Notes: generated by a model from the sequence alone, not told the origin. Shown: positions 13,851 through 26,350, numbered from the stretch's first letter. The stretch: DNA of 64,000 bases from Phaseolus vulgaris (GCF_000499845.2 NC_023753.2:7634791-7698790); one strand, 5' to 3'. Made by a program: numbers and translations.

Positions 13851-13862
13851 TGTATATATATG
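13851..13862 (-). promoter_or_regulatory. TATA box of the bZIP gene
   Basis: On the gene strand the string reads CATATATATACACGAG, about 140 nt upstream of the ATG at 13717. This is a suitable distance for a TATA box with a ~100-nt leader. Position is the only support. Confidence 0.5.
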
Positions 13863-14036
13863 AATGATATAAGGATAACTTTTTTTTTTTTATACAAGTT
13901 ACAACTCCTAATACTATTATTTTAATACTTTTTTATATTATTTAATTACAAATTTATCCTTTACTATATATATTTATTTCTAAACCTATCACATCATGGT
14001 TGTATACAACTTTTTGAGTTGTCACACTATCATTTT

Positions 14037-14038
<2 letters not shown>

Positions 14039-14128
<90 letters not shown>
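14039..14128. repeat. (AT)~45 microsatellite
   Basis: About 90 bp of uninterrupted AT dinucleotide, beginning about 175 bp upstream of the bZIP TATA box. Confidence 0.95.
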
Positions 14129-14131
<3 letters not shown>

Positions 14132-14249
14132 CCCTCGGTTAGACATGCAGTGGAACACGGTGGGTTTTCACCATAAAAAAAAAACTGAAAAATACAAAAC
14201 CATTAATAATACATATTTAATTACTTCCATTTATTTCTTTTAACTCATT

Positions 14250-14960
14250 TAATTTTCAAAAACTCTTCATTTTATTTGGGCTCGTTTTCAAGATAAGATT
14301 GAGATTTTTCAGACTATTTCGGTTATTAAAGATTTAACTTGTCTTGTAGATAACTCTTCTAAAACTTCTATGAAAAATGTGATATTATGGATTTTAAAGT
14401 TGTCAAATTTTTTGGTATTAGTAAAGTTCTTCGTCCTCTTCTTGTGAGATGAAAGTTTTCTTTACTAGACTGCGTTAAAATTAATATTGATGAGACTGTT
14501 AGGGGTATTCAGGCCTTGCTACTTGTGGAGGTATTTTTTGTGAGAGTATGAGAGAATTTATTGTAGCTTTCTCTATGTTCCTTGAAGTTCAAACTACTCT
14601 AGTGGTTGAGTTTTATGGAGTTATACATGCTAGAGAGGAAGCTTAAAAGATGAGGCTTATTAATATCTGGTTGAAATGTGATTCTACTTTGGTTTGGGTT
14701 GCATTTACTACTAGGACAAATGTTTCTTGAATGTTTCAAAATCAATGAATACTTGTCTTAATTATTGTGAGAAAATTAGGTGGTTTAAGGTTACTCATAT
14801 TTTTTGTGAAAAGAATATGTGTGCTGATAACTTGGTTAATTTAAAAATTATTAATAGAAAATTATTTATTTTATTGGTATAATAGACTTTTATCTAGTCT
14901 GTTCTTAAAATTCTTTATGAATAATTATAGTCTACTTATGTACTGTATCATTTTTGTTAA
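14250..14960 (+). mobile_element. LINE (L1-type) relic: RNase H tail, plus strand
   Basis: The plus strand reads ARFQDKIEIFQTISVIKDL near its start, then VKINID followed by a degenerate RNase H. It includes a 'WLKCDSTLVW' segment that matches the (L/W)xCDSxLV motif, and 'NVCADKLAN'-type remnants at the end. Multiple frameshifts and in-frame stops are present. It is the same family as the minus-strand relic at 3600-4017, and the two enclose the bZIP gene. Confidence 0.75.
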
Positions 14961-16000
14961 TATATGAGTTTTGACCTAATATCCTTATATTTTTTTTTCT
15001 TTTTTTAATAATATTTTTTCATATAATGGTAGATGATTGTTGTTACTCTAATGTCTAATGGTAGTTTAGATGTCAAATTACATATATTTTTATAAAAAAA
15101 AAATTGAATGTAAACTCATGATAAATTTAATTACAGTAGAGCATCATTAATTTGAACGGAGATTTTAATTTGATAGGAAATATTATATTAATTCAACATT
15201 AAGAGTGATATTAAATTAAGAATATTTAAAATAATATGATGAAATTGAAAAAAAAAATCCAACACTCATTTTCATTGTTTTAAAAATATTAAATTTTAAT
15301 TAAATATGAATAAGAAATAAAATTAAATTTAAAATCAGATTAAAATATTTATAATATATTTCATACAGTTGAGTTTAATTTAAAATTAAAATATTAAAAA
15401 TTGTATATTAACATAACTGTAAAGGTTATTCCATTAAAATAGAATTCATCAGTTAAAAAATTAAGGAATAATTCTTACAAATGCTTTAACTTCTATATAT
15501 ATTATTTTTGTAATTATTGTAATAGAAAACATTAAATTAATTAAATTTAAACGGATAAAACGGAAAAGAAAGTTAAATTATAAAGGATTAAAATATATTT
15601 ATGATATATTTAAAGGGGTGAATTAATTATTTTGTCCTGGGTATTTTGTATTGCCACGCGTTTTGTAATATCCAAAAACATCTAATTAATATTTCTATTC
15701 TCTTTCTTCAATAAATGATCATTACTACATTATAAAATAAACTTTAACCATTTTTATGGTAGGTTCTATATTTGTTCTAATTTATTTTAAAAATTGTGTT
15801 AAAATATAAATTCAAGTAATATTTTTTTTAGATAGAGTGAAAAATTGGTTCAATTTTAATTCTTTTAATGAAGATTGGGAAAAAAGAGAGAAGGAAGAGT
15901 GAAAATTGTTTACCTATAAATTATTATCCATATATTCATAATAATAATATTAATAGTAATAATAATATTAATTTATAATAATATATAAAGAACTTTTTTA
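14960..16000. other. AT-rich intergenic DNA, no gene seen
   Basis: Very AT-rich, with no open frame of note and no recognisable repeat structure beyond homopolymer runs. Confidence 0.55.
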
Positions 16001-16005
16001 TCTTT

Positions 16006-16345
16006 TATATATATATATATATATTTATTTTTATCCTTTATAATTTTAAAATATGACAAATCTAAATTTAAAAATTTGAATTTGAATGAAAAATTAGAAA
16101 CACAATTATTTGAATTTTAAATTGAAAATTTGAATGTGAAAAAAACACAATATATAAAGAGGATTTTTTTTTCCAATTTTATTCTTTGTGATTTTGAAAT
16201 ATGAAAAAAAAAATAGATTTTTTTTTAATTTTAAACTAAAAATTTGAATGTGAAAAAAAAAATTCTAGAACACAATTTTTGGATTTTAAACAGAAAATTT
16301 AAATTTGAAAAAAAAAACTAGAAAACACACTTTTTCAATATAAAG
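16006..16345. repeat. (TA)n tract followed by degenerate tandem repeat
   Basis: A short TA run (16006-16025) is followed by three to four imperfect repeats of a unit built on 'gaaaatttgaatgtgaaaaaa', 'ctagaaaacaca' and 'ttgaattttaaa'. The period is about 60-90 bp. Confidence 0.45.
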
Positions 16346-16727
16346 GATGAAAATGGAGAATGAAAACACACTCTTCTGCATTTGGGAAATATCAAAACCC
16401 TATCATATCATTATATTATTTTGTATTCAGTGCATAATCCAGATCTTATAGTTCAATGAAAATCCCACAAAACATTCATACATATGCTTACACAAATAGA
16501 TAATTGTGTATATTACATATATCTTTATTTATTTTGTAATTTATTGATTTTTCTGAATTTATAAAAGAATGAAATACTTAAGGATCATCAATCACTTGTA
16601 TTGATATACAAGTCAATTGATAAAAAGAATATACTAATTTTACATAATGATCACAATAATATTTTTTATTCTATTGAGTGGGTCCAAGTTAACAACTAAT
16701 TAAAGGAAACTTTTAAATTTGGTAGAA

Positions 16728-16950
16728 AAATAATTACTTTCATAAAAAATAAATTAGAAATTATTTTAGAAACTAGAAAAAAATTTAGTTTTTAAATTAA
16801 TTTATATTATTGTTTAATGATTTATCTAATTAGTTACCAAGGTTTTACTACCAATTATTTAGATTCTAGCAAAAACTTTTGTAACTAATTAGATACTAAT
16901 TTAGAAATCATTTAACAATAATGTATTAATGTATTAATTAATACATTATT
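16728..16950. mobile_element. Fold-back MITE family, partial copy
   Basis: Carries the family's internal sequence 'agttaccaaggttttac' and its complement-like partner, with 'tagatactaatttagaaatc' following. The ends are lost, and the right side grades into an AT palindrome around 16925-16950. Confidence 0.5.
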
Positions 16951-17399
16951 TTCTATTAACAAGATTCATAGTTGCTTTAGTAACAATCTTCTTTGAAAAA
17001 CAAAGTATATACATTTTTAAGCTTCTAGTGATTTATTCCATCTTTTATTATAAACTATATCATAAATGTATTACACTAGTTTCTTGTCGTGTAGTTTTTA
17101 AAGATTTGAGAAAGTATAAATGACGTTTTTTATACATTAAAAAAACTCATTTAAAGTTAAATTATATTTTCTATTCAAATAATATAAATTTACTCAACTG
17201 GTACTGGTGTTATAATTTAATAAATATAAATATGTTCATTAAAAAAAAATACTTTTTATAAATAAAAGAAAAACTAAACACATCCTCCTCTGAAAATGTA
17301 TCACTTCTTTAGAATGTATTTTAGAATGGCATAGAAATATATATATTACAATTTATAATGACATTTATAAATTTATTATATATTAATTAAATTTTTAGT

Positions 17400-17630
17400 G
17401 TAATAATATTATATAAAAAACTGTCTCACACCTGTTTTTGCTAATAATAATAATAATATTATTATTATTTGTATTATAAATATTATTATATTATTATTAA
17501 TATTACTATTTAATATTATCCACTTAATAATATATAATAATGATGATATCAATATTAATAATAATAGTATTATTATTACTATTAACATAACTATTAATAA
17601 TAAGATTAATTTTAATAATAATATGGATAA
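17400..17630. repeat. (AAT/ATT)n low-complexity tract
   Basis: Mixed AAT and ATT trinucleotides immediately left of the Helitron-like element. Confidence 0.75.
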
Positions 17631-17653
17631 TCTATACCTATATATAAAGGGGA

Positions 17654-17846
17654 TTCCCCTCTTAACTGCTCTTAAATTTTTTACCTATTTTATCCTTATA
17701 TTAATATTTAATTTTATTATTGTATTATGGTCATTGTGTCATTTCTTATTCCCCTCTTAACTGCTCTTAATTTTTTTTCTCATTTTATCCTTATATTAAT
17801 ATTTAATTTTATTATTGTATTATGGTCATTGTGCCCTTTCTTATTT
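17654..17846. repeat. 95-bp direct duplication
   Basis: Two adjacent copies of a unit beginning 'ttcccctcttaactgctctt' and ending near 'tattatggtcattgtg'. The second starts at 17749. Differences are few. Confidence 0.85.
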
Positions 17847-17875
17847 TTTCTACAATATTTGGTATACGTAATAGG

Positions 17876-18012
17876 GCGATTTTGAATTGAAAGAGAGGTG
17901 GAAAAGCGATTTTGAATTGAAAGAGATGTAGAGGAATAGTTATGAAATGAAAGAGAGGTGAAGGAGTGGTTATGAATTGAAAGAGAGGTGGAGGAGTGGT
18001 TATGAATTGAAA
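17876..18012. repeat. 30-bp minisatellite, about five units
   Basis: The unit is close to 'gaattgaaagagaggtggag' plus 'gagtggttat', with early units diverged ('aagcgatttt'). It lies inside the Helitron-like element. Confidence 0.8.
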
Positions 18013-19044
18013 ATTAATTGCATAATGAGAGAGTGTCTTTTGTATGAGAGAGAAATAAATTTAATAAAATATTTGAGATAAATGGAGCAACTGTTTGAAT
18101 TGAAAGAAATAATTTATTTTGAAAATTAATTGCATAATGAGAGGGAGTGAACGGTTACCACTTTCTTCACTAGTTTTCACCCTCACCATTTACATCCACT
18201 TGAGTAGTTTTCACCCGTTACATCCACCTCCTTATAAGGAGTAGTTTTCATCAATTGCATCCAAAAAAAAAAATGCTCATAAATTTTGACACATTTTGAA
18301 CCTTCTTCCTTCATGCTCCATGTTCTTCTCCTACTCTCACCCCATCTTAGTCCCTCTTCAATCACCACTGTATAACAACCACCATTGCTTCCTCCTTCTC
18401 ACACTTCCCAAAGCGTTCTAAGCAGAGACGTGTCTCATTATTATAGGATTTGAACATTTTTGTTTATATTGCTTTCTTAATTTTTTTTATATTTTTGTAT
18501 GAATCCTAAGCCCAGCTTTGGGGGCAAAGTTTTTATGTCTAGTGATGCTTTGATCTATTAGATATTACATAAGTTGGAAGTTTGGTAATTTGTATTTAGT
18601 TTATTATTTTATTTTTTTCAACTTCTTTGCCCTGGAAGATGTGGATTCCATTGATATGGTGATGGATTCTACAACTTCCAACATACAACCATTTGCATTA
18701 TGTTTTGACATTGTTTGCTAGTCCATTTTTTTTAAACCTTAATTTTAATCTTGATAACCTTACAAAAAGTTCAAGATTACACCCAAGTTAAATCAAAATT
18801 TAATATTCAAAAACAATAAAATAAAAATATAAAAAAATTAACATAAAATCTTAATAAAACTATTATCAATAGTACATTTAGATAATTTACATATCTTCTC
18901 ATATAATTTAATATTTATTAAAATTATATGAATATATAAATAGTAAAAATGAAAAATACGTGCGCCTGTGTTCCCGCTAGTAAAGATAATAGTTTTAATG
19001 GTAATTATAATAAAAATAATATGAATACTAATATTAATATTATA

Positions 19045-19156
19045 GTTATTAAAATTATCAGGATTTGTAGGTAAATTTACCTATCGGTATCCATTGCTAT
19101 TTTACCAACGAATACCTACCTACATGTGCAAAATTCATAAGTAAATCTACCTATGA
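19045..19156. repeat. Fragment of CACTA-like subterminal repeats
   Basis: Contains 'ggatttgtaggtaaatttac' and 'taagtaaatctacctatg', like the words in the array at 32306-32945 ('ccgtaggtaaatttagc'). No terminus is present. Confidence 0.4.
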
Positions 19157-19625
19157 TTAATATTAATAATATAAAAATTATTAATAACAATATTAAAAGT
19201 ATTAATAATAATATTATTACTACTAATATTAATAATAATAATATTAATATTTTTGTTTATATTTTTAATAATATTAGTAATATTGTAAATATTATAATTA
19301 ATATTATTTATATTATTATTAAGATTATTAATATTATTAAAATTATTATTACTATTAACATTATTATTAATATTATTAAAATTATTATTACTATTAACAT
19401 TATTATTAATATTATTAAAATTATTATTAATATGATTATTATTAGTATTAACATTTCTAGTATTGTTCATATCATTAAAATTGTTATTATTACTAATATT
19501 TTTGTTAATATTAATATGGTTAATTATTATTATTTTTATTATTAAATATATTATTAATAATAAAATCTATAATAATATTAATGTTGTTGTTATTATTAAT
19601 ATTAATATTTTGACATGATAATACT
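19140..19625. repeat. Long (ATT/AAT)n tract
   Basis: Nearly 480 bp of ATT/AAT/ATA trinucleotides, with an exact-looking internal duplication of 'attattaaaattattattac' every ~50 bp around 19330-19430. The Asn/Ile-rich frames on both strands are translation artefacts. Confidence 0.85.
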
Positions 19626-20584
19626 CATAAGAATAATATTAATCATAATATAATCACTAAATTTGTGTAGTGTAGTAGTTAAATATTTTATTTCTATTCA
19701 TGAAATCTGGGTTCGATTATCTCTAACAACACAATAACATTGATAATATTTACTTACAAATCAACATCGATATAAAGAACTAAACAATGTGTATGAAAAA
19801 AAAAAAAAATGCATAAACGTATGTATATAGCACGGTTCTGTATTCATATTTTGGTATTTTTTTAACTTAGTTTTTTTTTACTAGTTAAATATGTTAAAAT
19901 AAATAAAATCCTAAAATTATTAAAAATCCCGCACAAGCAAGAAAATACAGAATCTACTTTTATCTTATTATATTTTTCACGTCCTGAATGTTAGATAGGA
20001 ATCTAAAAATGAAAAAAAAAACAAAAAAAAATTACTATATAAACAAATAGTTTTAGAATAAGCATTATTGAAATCTCCAAAATAATTAAAAAATAATAAA
20101 GAAAATGAATATATTCTCTTATATTACAACACATTTTTTTTCTTTTAACACTAAGATACATAAATATTATGGATTCAGTTTTCTAAATTAAATAGTAAAA
20201 AAATTAAAAGGATAATCTGGTGGTTTGGGAGGGAGGGATGCAACAAAGAAGAGAGAAGACGTAGAATGGAGGTGAGGAAAAATTAGGCTTGAAGATTAAA
20301 TTATAAGTTAAATGTATTTTAATCTTTTTCATGTTAATGTTAGTATTGGTGCAAGTAGTAATTATGGGTTAAGAAAGCAAAAGCCCCGACGTGATATTTC
20401 ATTGTGTATATAGTGGGTTTAAATTCTTGTATCCAATTAAAACTGCAAAGCATATTTCTTGGATCTTTGAATGCCCATTTTAAGGTTTCTATTGACAAGC
20501 ACTGCAGTGCCTTGAAACTTGGCTGCTTCTTCCTGCACCTCCATACCTTTTTGTGCCACCCCATAAGTTTTTTTTTATTTCAAA

Positions 20585-21070
20585 AATACTCATTTTTAAT
20601 ATACCGGATTACATAATCCAGAAGTCTTTTTTCAAGATCCATAATTAACTTATGGATTATGTAATTCAGAAGCCTTTTGAATTATGTAATCTGAAAGCCT
20701 TTTGTGATTAATCCGGAAGTCTTTTTTTAGATTTATAATTAGCTTTCAGATTATGTAATCCGGAAGCCTTTTGTGATTAGCTTCCGGATTACATAATTCA
20801 GAAGTCTTTTTTATACATAAGATTAGCTTTCGGATTATGTAATCCGAAAGCCTTTTTTTTTCTTTTTTCAGATGTGTGATTAGTTTCCAGATTACATAAT
20901 TCAGAAGTTTTTCTAACTATGAGATTGACTTCCGGATTATGTAATCGGAATATATCTGAACTACATAATCCATAGGTTTATTTCAAATTCAAAAAAGAAT
21001 TTCGAATTTTATAAATCTCAAGAAGAATTCTGGATCCAAAAACATCTTTCAGATTATGTATGGGAGTGGC
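20585..21070. repeat. Array of dyad-symmetric 'ttccggattatgtaatccggaa' units
   Basis: At least eight variants of a palindromic word, (C/T)TCCGGATTA(C/T)(A/G)TAATCCGGAAG, separated by 'ccttttgtgatta' or 'tctttttt'. Flanks carry 'cctgcacctccatacc' (left) and the inverse-like 'ggtatggaggtgtagg' (right, about 21124). This suggests a transposon whose ends are near 20535 and 21140. Confidence 0.6.
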
Positions 21071-21309
21071 AAAAAAAAGGAGAAAATGATATTCTTACAT
21101 TTAATATGGGGGTGACACAAGAAGGTATGGAGGTGTAGGAAAAAAGAGTCTGAAACTTAACTTGAATAGCAAGCCCTGACAAACTGAACTGACCTGCTTT
21201 TCGGACTCATTAAATACGGAAATTTTTTCTCCACCCCCATAGTTTCTTTCTTCACCTACATAAAATTTCAATTCTAAGACTACCTTGAAAAAAGGAGCAG
21301 AAATTGTTT

Positions 21310-22012
21310 TTTTTTTTTCATTTTCGAATTCTATAATTTGTAGACATTCCGGAACTCTAGAATTTAGAATACATAATAATATTATCAATTTTAGAGTTTG
21401 GAAGGTATTTTTTGAGTTTAAAAATGCATTTTGAACTCTATAATTTGTAACATAATTTTGTATTTCGAGTTTTAGAGTTGAATTTTTAGTTTGAAAATGT
21501 ATTTTGAACTTTAAAATTTTGAATACAATTTTGTGTTCTGAATTGTATAGTTTGTAAGGTGTTTTTTGGATTGAAATTGCATTATGAACTTTAAACTTTT
21601 GACCCAAAAAATAGAAGAGTGCAAATTAGCTATTGATTTGATTTTCGTTGCTAATTTGCATTGATTTAGAGATAGAAATCAAATTGATTGTTAAATACAA
21701 ATGTATGTTTACAAATTAGCGATCAATTCAATTTTGATCGTTAAATGCCTACAAATTAATTATCGAATTTGATTTCGATTGCTAAATACAAATATATGAT
21801 CGTAAAGTAGCAACCAATTTTGGTTTATGTCACTAATTTATACAATGAGTGAATTCTAGTTAATCACTAAATACAAATACATGACTACAAATAGTGACCA
21901 ATTTTGATTTATGTCACTAATTTATACTGATGTAGCAACCAAATTCCAGTTGGTCGCTAAATACAAATACATGATTACAAATTAACTATCAATTTAGTTA
22001 TTGAGTTATAAT
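21310..22012. repeat. Two degenerate tandem-repeat blocks
   Basis: The block at 21310-21605 repeats 'ttttgaactttaaaattttg' at about 60-65 bp. The block at 21610-22012 repeats 'ctaaatacaaatacatga' with 'accaattttgatttatgtca' at about 60-120 bp. Both look like subterminal repeats of DNA transposons. Confidence 0.5.
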
Positions 22013-22290
22013 TATTTTATTATTATGATTATAGTTATAATCATTTTATTATTATAATTGTTATTTTAATTATTATGATTATTTTTAACAATAATATTAT
22101 TGTTTTGATTATTATTAATATAGTAATAATAATAATAATCATTATTATTATTATTAATAATAATAGTCGTAATATGATCACAATTTTTTTTGAAGTGGTT
22201 ATAAGTTCCATCTCTGCTCAAAAGATTTTGGTTCACTTTTTTCTCACAAGTTGTTAACATTATTATTATTATTATTAATAATAATAACTC
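22013..22290. repeat. (ATT/AAT)n tracts
   Basis: Two trinucleotide tracts flank a short non-repetitive stretch at about 22168-22258. Confidence 0.8.
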
Positions 22291-22435
22291 TAAATTAGTT
22301 ACTAAAAATTATTTAATTTTAATTATTAAATTTAATTTCATTGTGAATTTTAACTTTTCACCAATTTTTTATTATTGAATTCATCTCCTAAAATTTAGTG
22401 ACCAAGTTTTCTAGGACTAAAATAAAGACTGATTA

Positions 22436-22806
22436 CTACAAGAAAATCATGAAATAGAAACTATTTTTTAGAGATCAAAATAATTAGTTACAATAAAAAT
22501 TAAAATAGAGACTATTTTAGAAATTAAAAAGAAATTTGGTTTCTAAATTAAATAGTTTCTAAATTGGTATCTAATTAACCACTAAGGTTTTAACTACTAA
22601 TTATTTAGTTTCTAAATTTAGTAGCAAAATCTTGGTGACTAATTAGATACCAATTTAGAAACTATTTAACAATAATAGAAAATAACATAAACTAATTTAG
22701 AAACCAAATTTTTTTTTAGTTTCTAAAATGATATCTAATTTAGTTACTATTGCAACTAATTAATTATTTTGGTTTCTACAAATTGGTTTTTATTTCATGA
22801 TTCTCG
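22436..22806. mobile_element. Fold-back MITE family, near-complete copy
   Basis: Left end ACTACAAGAAAATCATGAAAT and right end ATTTCATGATTCTCGTAA are inverted. The internal arms around 'taaggttttaactactaa' and 'agcaaaatcttggtgac' are also complementary. Confidence 0.7.
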
Positions 22807-23639
22807 TAATGAATATTGTTATTTCAACATAAAATCAATTTAATAATCAAATTTTACATTTTAACGAATGATAAAAGATATTTTTCTAAGAACTCATTTT
22901 GTCCTAGTTTAAACTAAGAAAAATAATTATTGAGAACCAAAATTTAATATAAATATATTTTTTTTCTCCGAAGAAAGTGACTTTTAGGTTGAATCCACTA
23001 GTAGTCTTGGTCCTCTCTGTCCGAACTTAGAAGTTGGATATGCTGAAATTGGAACAACTAAATTTGGTTCAACGTGGAATCCACATTAGTCTAGGATTCA
23101 GTCCACCAGACAAGATATAAATTATAGCATATCTAAGGTGTTACCAACATATATTTGTCGGTGTTGGTAGGGTTCTGCAACCTGCAACAACAAATTCTAA
23201 TTATGCACTATTCTAGTTATGCTATTCTACATGCTCAACTCTAGTTAATGTATTTTTTTTAATAAACTAGTTAATATACATAGTGGAAGGCTCACGTTTT
23301 TTATTAAAAGAAATAAATGTTTTTCAATAATATATGTATATTTGTTAACCTACCGTTAAAATATTTTATGTAAGAGTTCTTATATATAAAAATGTTGTCC
23401 ATATATAGAAAATCAGTTCTTTAAAAGCGAATTTGAATTTTTTGAAACAATTGTAAGATTTATTTCGAATTCTTAAATACTATAAAATTGAAAAAAAATA
23501 ACTGTTAACGTTGTTAGATTTTACGTAGTGTGGTAGGATCTAGCTTTTTTTCTTCCGAAAGGGGAAGCGAGCAACATCATAAAATTAATGGACATATTAT
23601 AGATTAATCATCAATAATATATTATACTTAATTAATTAA

Positions 23640-23965
23640 TTTTCTCTGTTTTTATAATTTTATTTTTCTATTTTTATAATTTTTTTTATCTTATCTTATA
23701 GAAATTATTAAATAAAAATTAATTTTAAAGATTAAAAAAATTAGTTATTATATTAGATATTATTTTAAAAATTAAAAAAATTATTGATATTTAAATTATT
23801 TTTTATTATTGATAAATAGTTTGATATATAACTATTAATTTAAAAGTTATTTATAATTTAAATATTTTTTTTTTTAGTTTTTAAGATAATATATAATTTA
23901 ATTTATATAATAATTAATTATTTTAAATTTTTAAAATTAGTTATTATTTAATGACTTTTTTAGTA
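23640..23965. mobile_element. Highly degenerate fold-back MITE copy
   Basis: Recognisable only by order and spacing of words such as 'tagttattatattaga', 'attgataaatagttt' and 'aaaattagttattattta'. Confidence 0.35.
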
Positions 23966-26020
23966 GTATTATAAACAAGTTTGCTATGAAACTTTGTGAA
24001 TCAATAGTTGTGGAACCGAAGTGAAAGGTGTTTGGTAGTCATCTTAGAATTACTTTTTGTACCGAGTTGATTTACTCTTTTTTAGGTTGCATATTTTGAG
24101 TGTAGATTTTGTGAAGAACATTTTTTTAATAAGAGTTGGAACACTCTTAAATATATTTTATAATTTAATTTAATTTATTTTTTACGGATAAAAAATATAA
24201 TCTAATAACAGAAATAATTTTTAATAGCAGCACTGTGACATATGGGTGGAACTTATAAAAACAATTAAACTTTATTTTCTTTCAAAGAGCTAGGGAAGTG
24301 TTTAATCTTTTATTTGTTTTGGTTTTGAGGTTTCTTATCTAACTTTTGATTCTTTTAAAAGAGTTGGAGAATTAGGGTTCCATTCTTGAGGATGTTTATG
24401 AATTCTTTGAAGACTAAAAAATTGCAAGACGTGGTATGGGATATTTAAGGAAACGATCTAGGGCAATGATCTCCAAAACTTCAATAATTTTCGTTTTGAT
24501 ATAACACGTAGTGTTTCATGCAAGCGTGTGTAATTTTATATTTAGATTTCTTTTTGGGTACTAACAAAGGAAAGGAATCTCAAACTTTTGGATGCACGAT
24601 CTTCATTTTGAAGGCTGTCAGGTCCTTTATTGAAAAGAATGTCGAAAGGGAATATCCAATTGGAATTTAACAAATTGTTCATGGAATTTTGTTTATTAAC
24701 TAATCATCATCTTTCACCATCACATTCTCTTCGTTTTTTTTTCTTTCATCCACGCACTCCGTCTTTATTTTAGCTTTTTCCCTTTAGTTATCTAACCTTT
24801 AAAATTGTTGGAATTATTTATCATGTTAACGTCGTTTCTTTGACATAAACAAGACATAACAATATTCGAAAGGTGGGTAACAAAACTGATAAAACATAAT
24901 CAGACGTCTGATTAGAAAATTCGAGGAGTATATTTATTCGTAACGTAGAGATGGTGGAAGTTAAGAGAGTTATTATTGATTTTGATATTTTTATTAAAAT
25001 TGTTGTTAGTTGAGGTTGAGTCTTTTTGTTAGTAAAAAATTTAAGAAATTTGATGAAGAATGATCTATTGTTGATAATGTATATGTTGTTATAAATGTTG
25101 TTGATATAGAGGTCCAGATCTCAAAATGATATTTTTGCTGATATGTCTTATTTAGATGATGTCTATGAATCAGATGATTTGTTAAAAGGAGTGATTTATT
25201 GTGTCATAAAAATTTTGGTATTTTAGAATGATTCTCCCATCTCAAATTTTCAACTAATGCAACAAGTCCTAACATTGTTGCTGTCAAATGTGTTACTTCC
25301 GAATCAATTTCTCAAGATTTGGCTTTGCATAATTATTTTAAATCTCTTTCAAGTGATGAACAAAAGGCTCAAGGGTCATGATTGACCATCTTGATAGTAG
25401 ATATAGTTGAATCTATCTTAACTGATATTTTTTTACAAGAAACCAATTAAGTTTCTAAGTTATGGGCTGAAAAGATGGATGAATAAGGATAAATCTTTAA
25501 GTGAAAACGATGAACCATTTCAAATTTCTTGTAGATCGGGAGGTCTTCCTAAACCTGAAGTAAAATCCAATAAGAAGACCTTCAAAGCAGGTCAACCCAA
25601 GAAAACATAATGGTAGTGATGTGCATTAATATCTTAGAATTTTATTACTGCGATGCAAACATGATCAATCTTATTTTATTTTTTGGGATCCAATTGTTCA
25701 TCTTTGTTGTCTTTATGAAAAATATTAGAAAATGTTCTTTTGTTTGTCTTATTGTCTTTATTTAGTTTTTTTTTATACTTCAAATGTACTTGTTTAGGTT
25801 GGAGTTTCTTTGTTTTTCTTCTAATGAATTTGTTTGTTTTATTTTTTTATTTAAAAAATTAATACATGACATTATTATATAAACTATCATTTCACTCTAC
25901 TATATTAAGCTAACAACTCAAATGAGTTATTTTATTTTGTAAAAATTTGCTAGGGATGCTTTAGTGTTTAATTTGAAAAAAACTCTTAAATTATGTTTTT
26001 TTATCATCAATTTATTGCTA
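23966..26020. other. Gene-less stretch, probably old transposon sequence
   Basis: Short broken frames on the plus strand (for example at about 25150-25200 and 25460-25610) look like decayed protein-coding sequence, but I could not assign them. No intact gene, promoter or RNA gene was seen. Confidence 0.45.
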
Positions 26021-26029
26021 TATTACTTT

Positions 26030-26350
26030 GATCAAGTATTTTGATTAAATGAGATGGTTATTTATTTTCAAATGACTTGTAGGCATCAAATTGCTTTGAT
26101 CCGATGTGATGGTCATTTATTTTAAAATGACTTATAGATGTTAGATTGCTTTGATCAAATGTAAGGATCATTTATTTTCAAACAAATTTGTATTATTATC
26201 ATTCGATGTGATGGTTGTTTATTTTCAAACGACTTTACATTATTATGTTGATCAACACTTATTTACAACTGACTTTGTACTACTTTGATATGATGTTCAA
26301 ACAACTTCAGATTATTATGATGATTGCTTATTTTCAAACGACTTGATAAG
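26030..26350. repeat. Degenerate ~60-bp tandem repeat
   Basis: Four to five units with 'gatgtgatggtcatttattt' plus 'caaatgactt', then 'attgctttgatc'. The array lies directly beside the gypsy relic and may belong to its 3' non-coding region. Confidence 0.6.

Larger units (their letters stand above)
17631..18980 (+). mobile_element. Candidate non-autonomous Helitron
   Basis: The left end reads TCTATACCTATATATAAAGG followed by GGATTCCCC, a 5'-TC start of the kind seen in plant Helitrons, preceded by A. The right end reads GTGCGCCTGTGTTCCCGCTAG followed by T: a GC-rich, weakly foldable stretch directly before CTAG, inserted between A and T as Helitrons are. The interior has no Rep/helicase frame, so it would be non-autonomous. 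It contains a 95-bp direct duplication and a 30-bp minisatellite. Boundaries are read from termini only; an empty site was not available. Confidence 0.6.

Noticed and set aside
14019..14243. Frame encoding a Tyr-Ile repeat
   Set aside because: Translation of the (AT)n microsatellite.
19147..19545. Asn/Ile-rich frames on both strands
   Set aside because: Translation of an (ATT/AAT)n tract; not protein coding.
21101..21607. 168-codon minus-strand frame
   Set aside because: It covers a tandem-repeat block and the flank of the palindrome array; the repeated protein pattern reflects DNA repeats, not a domain.
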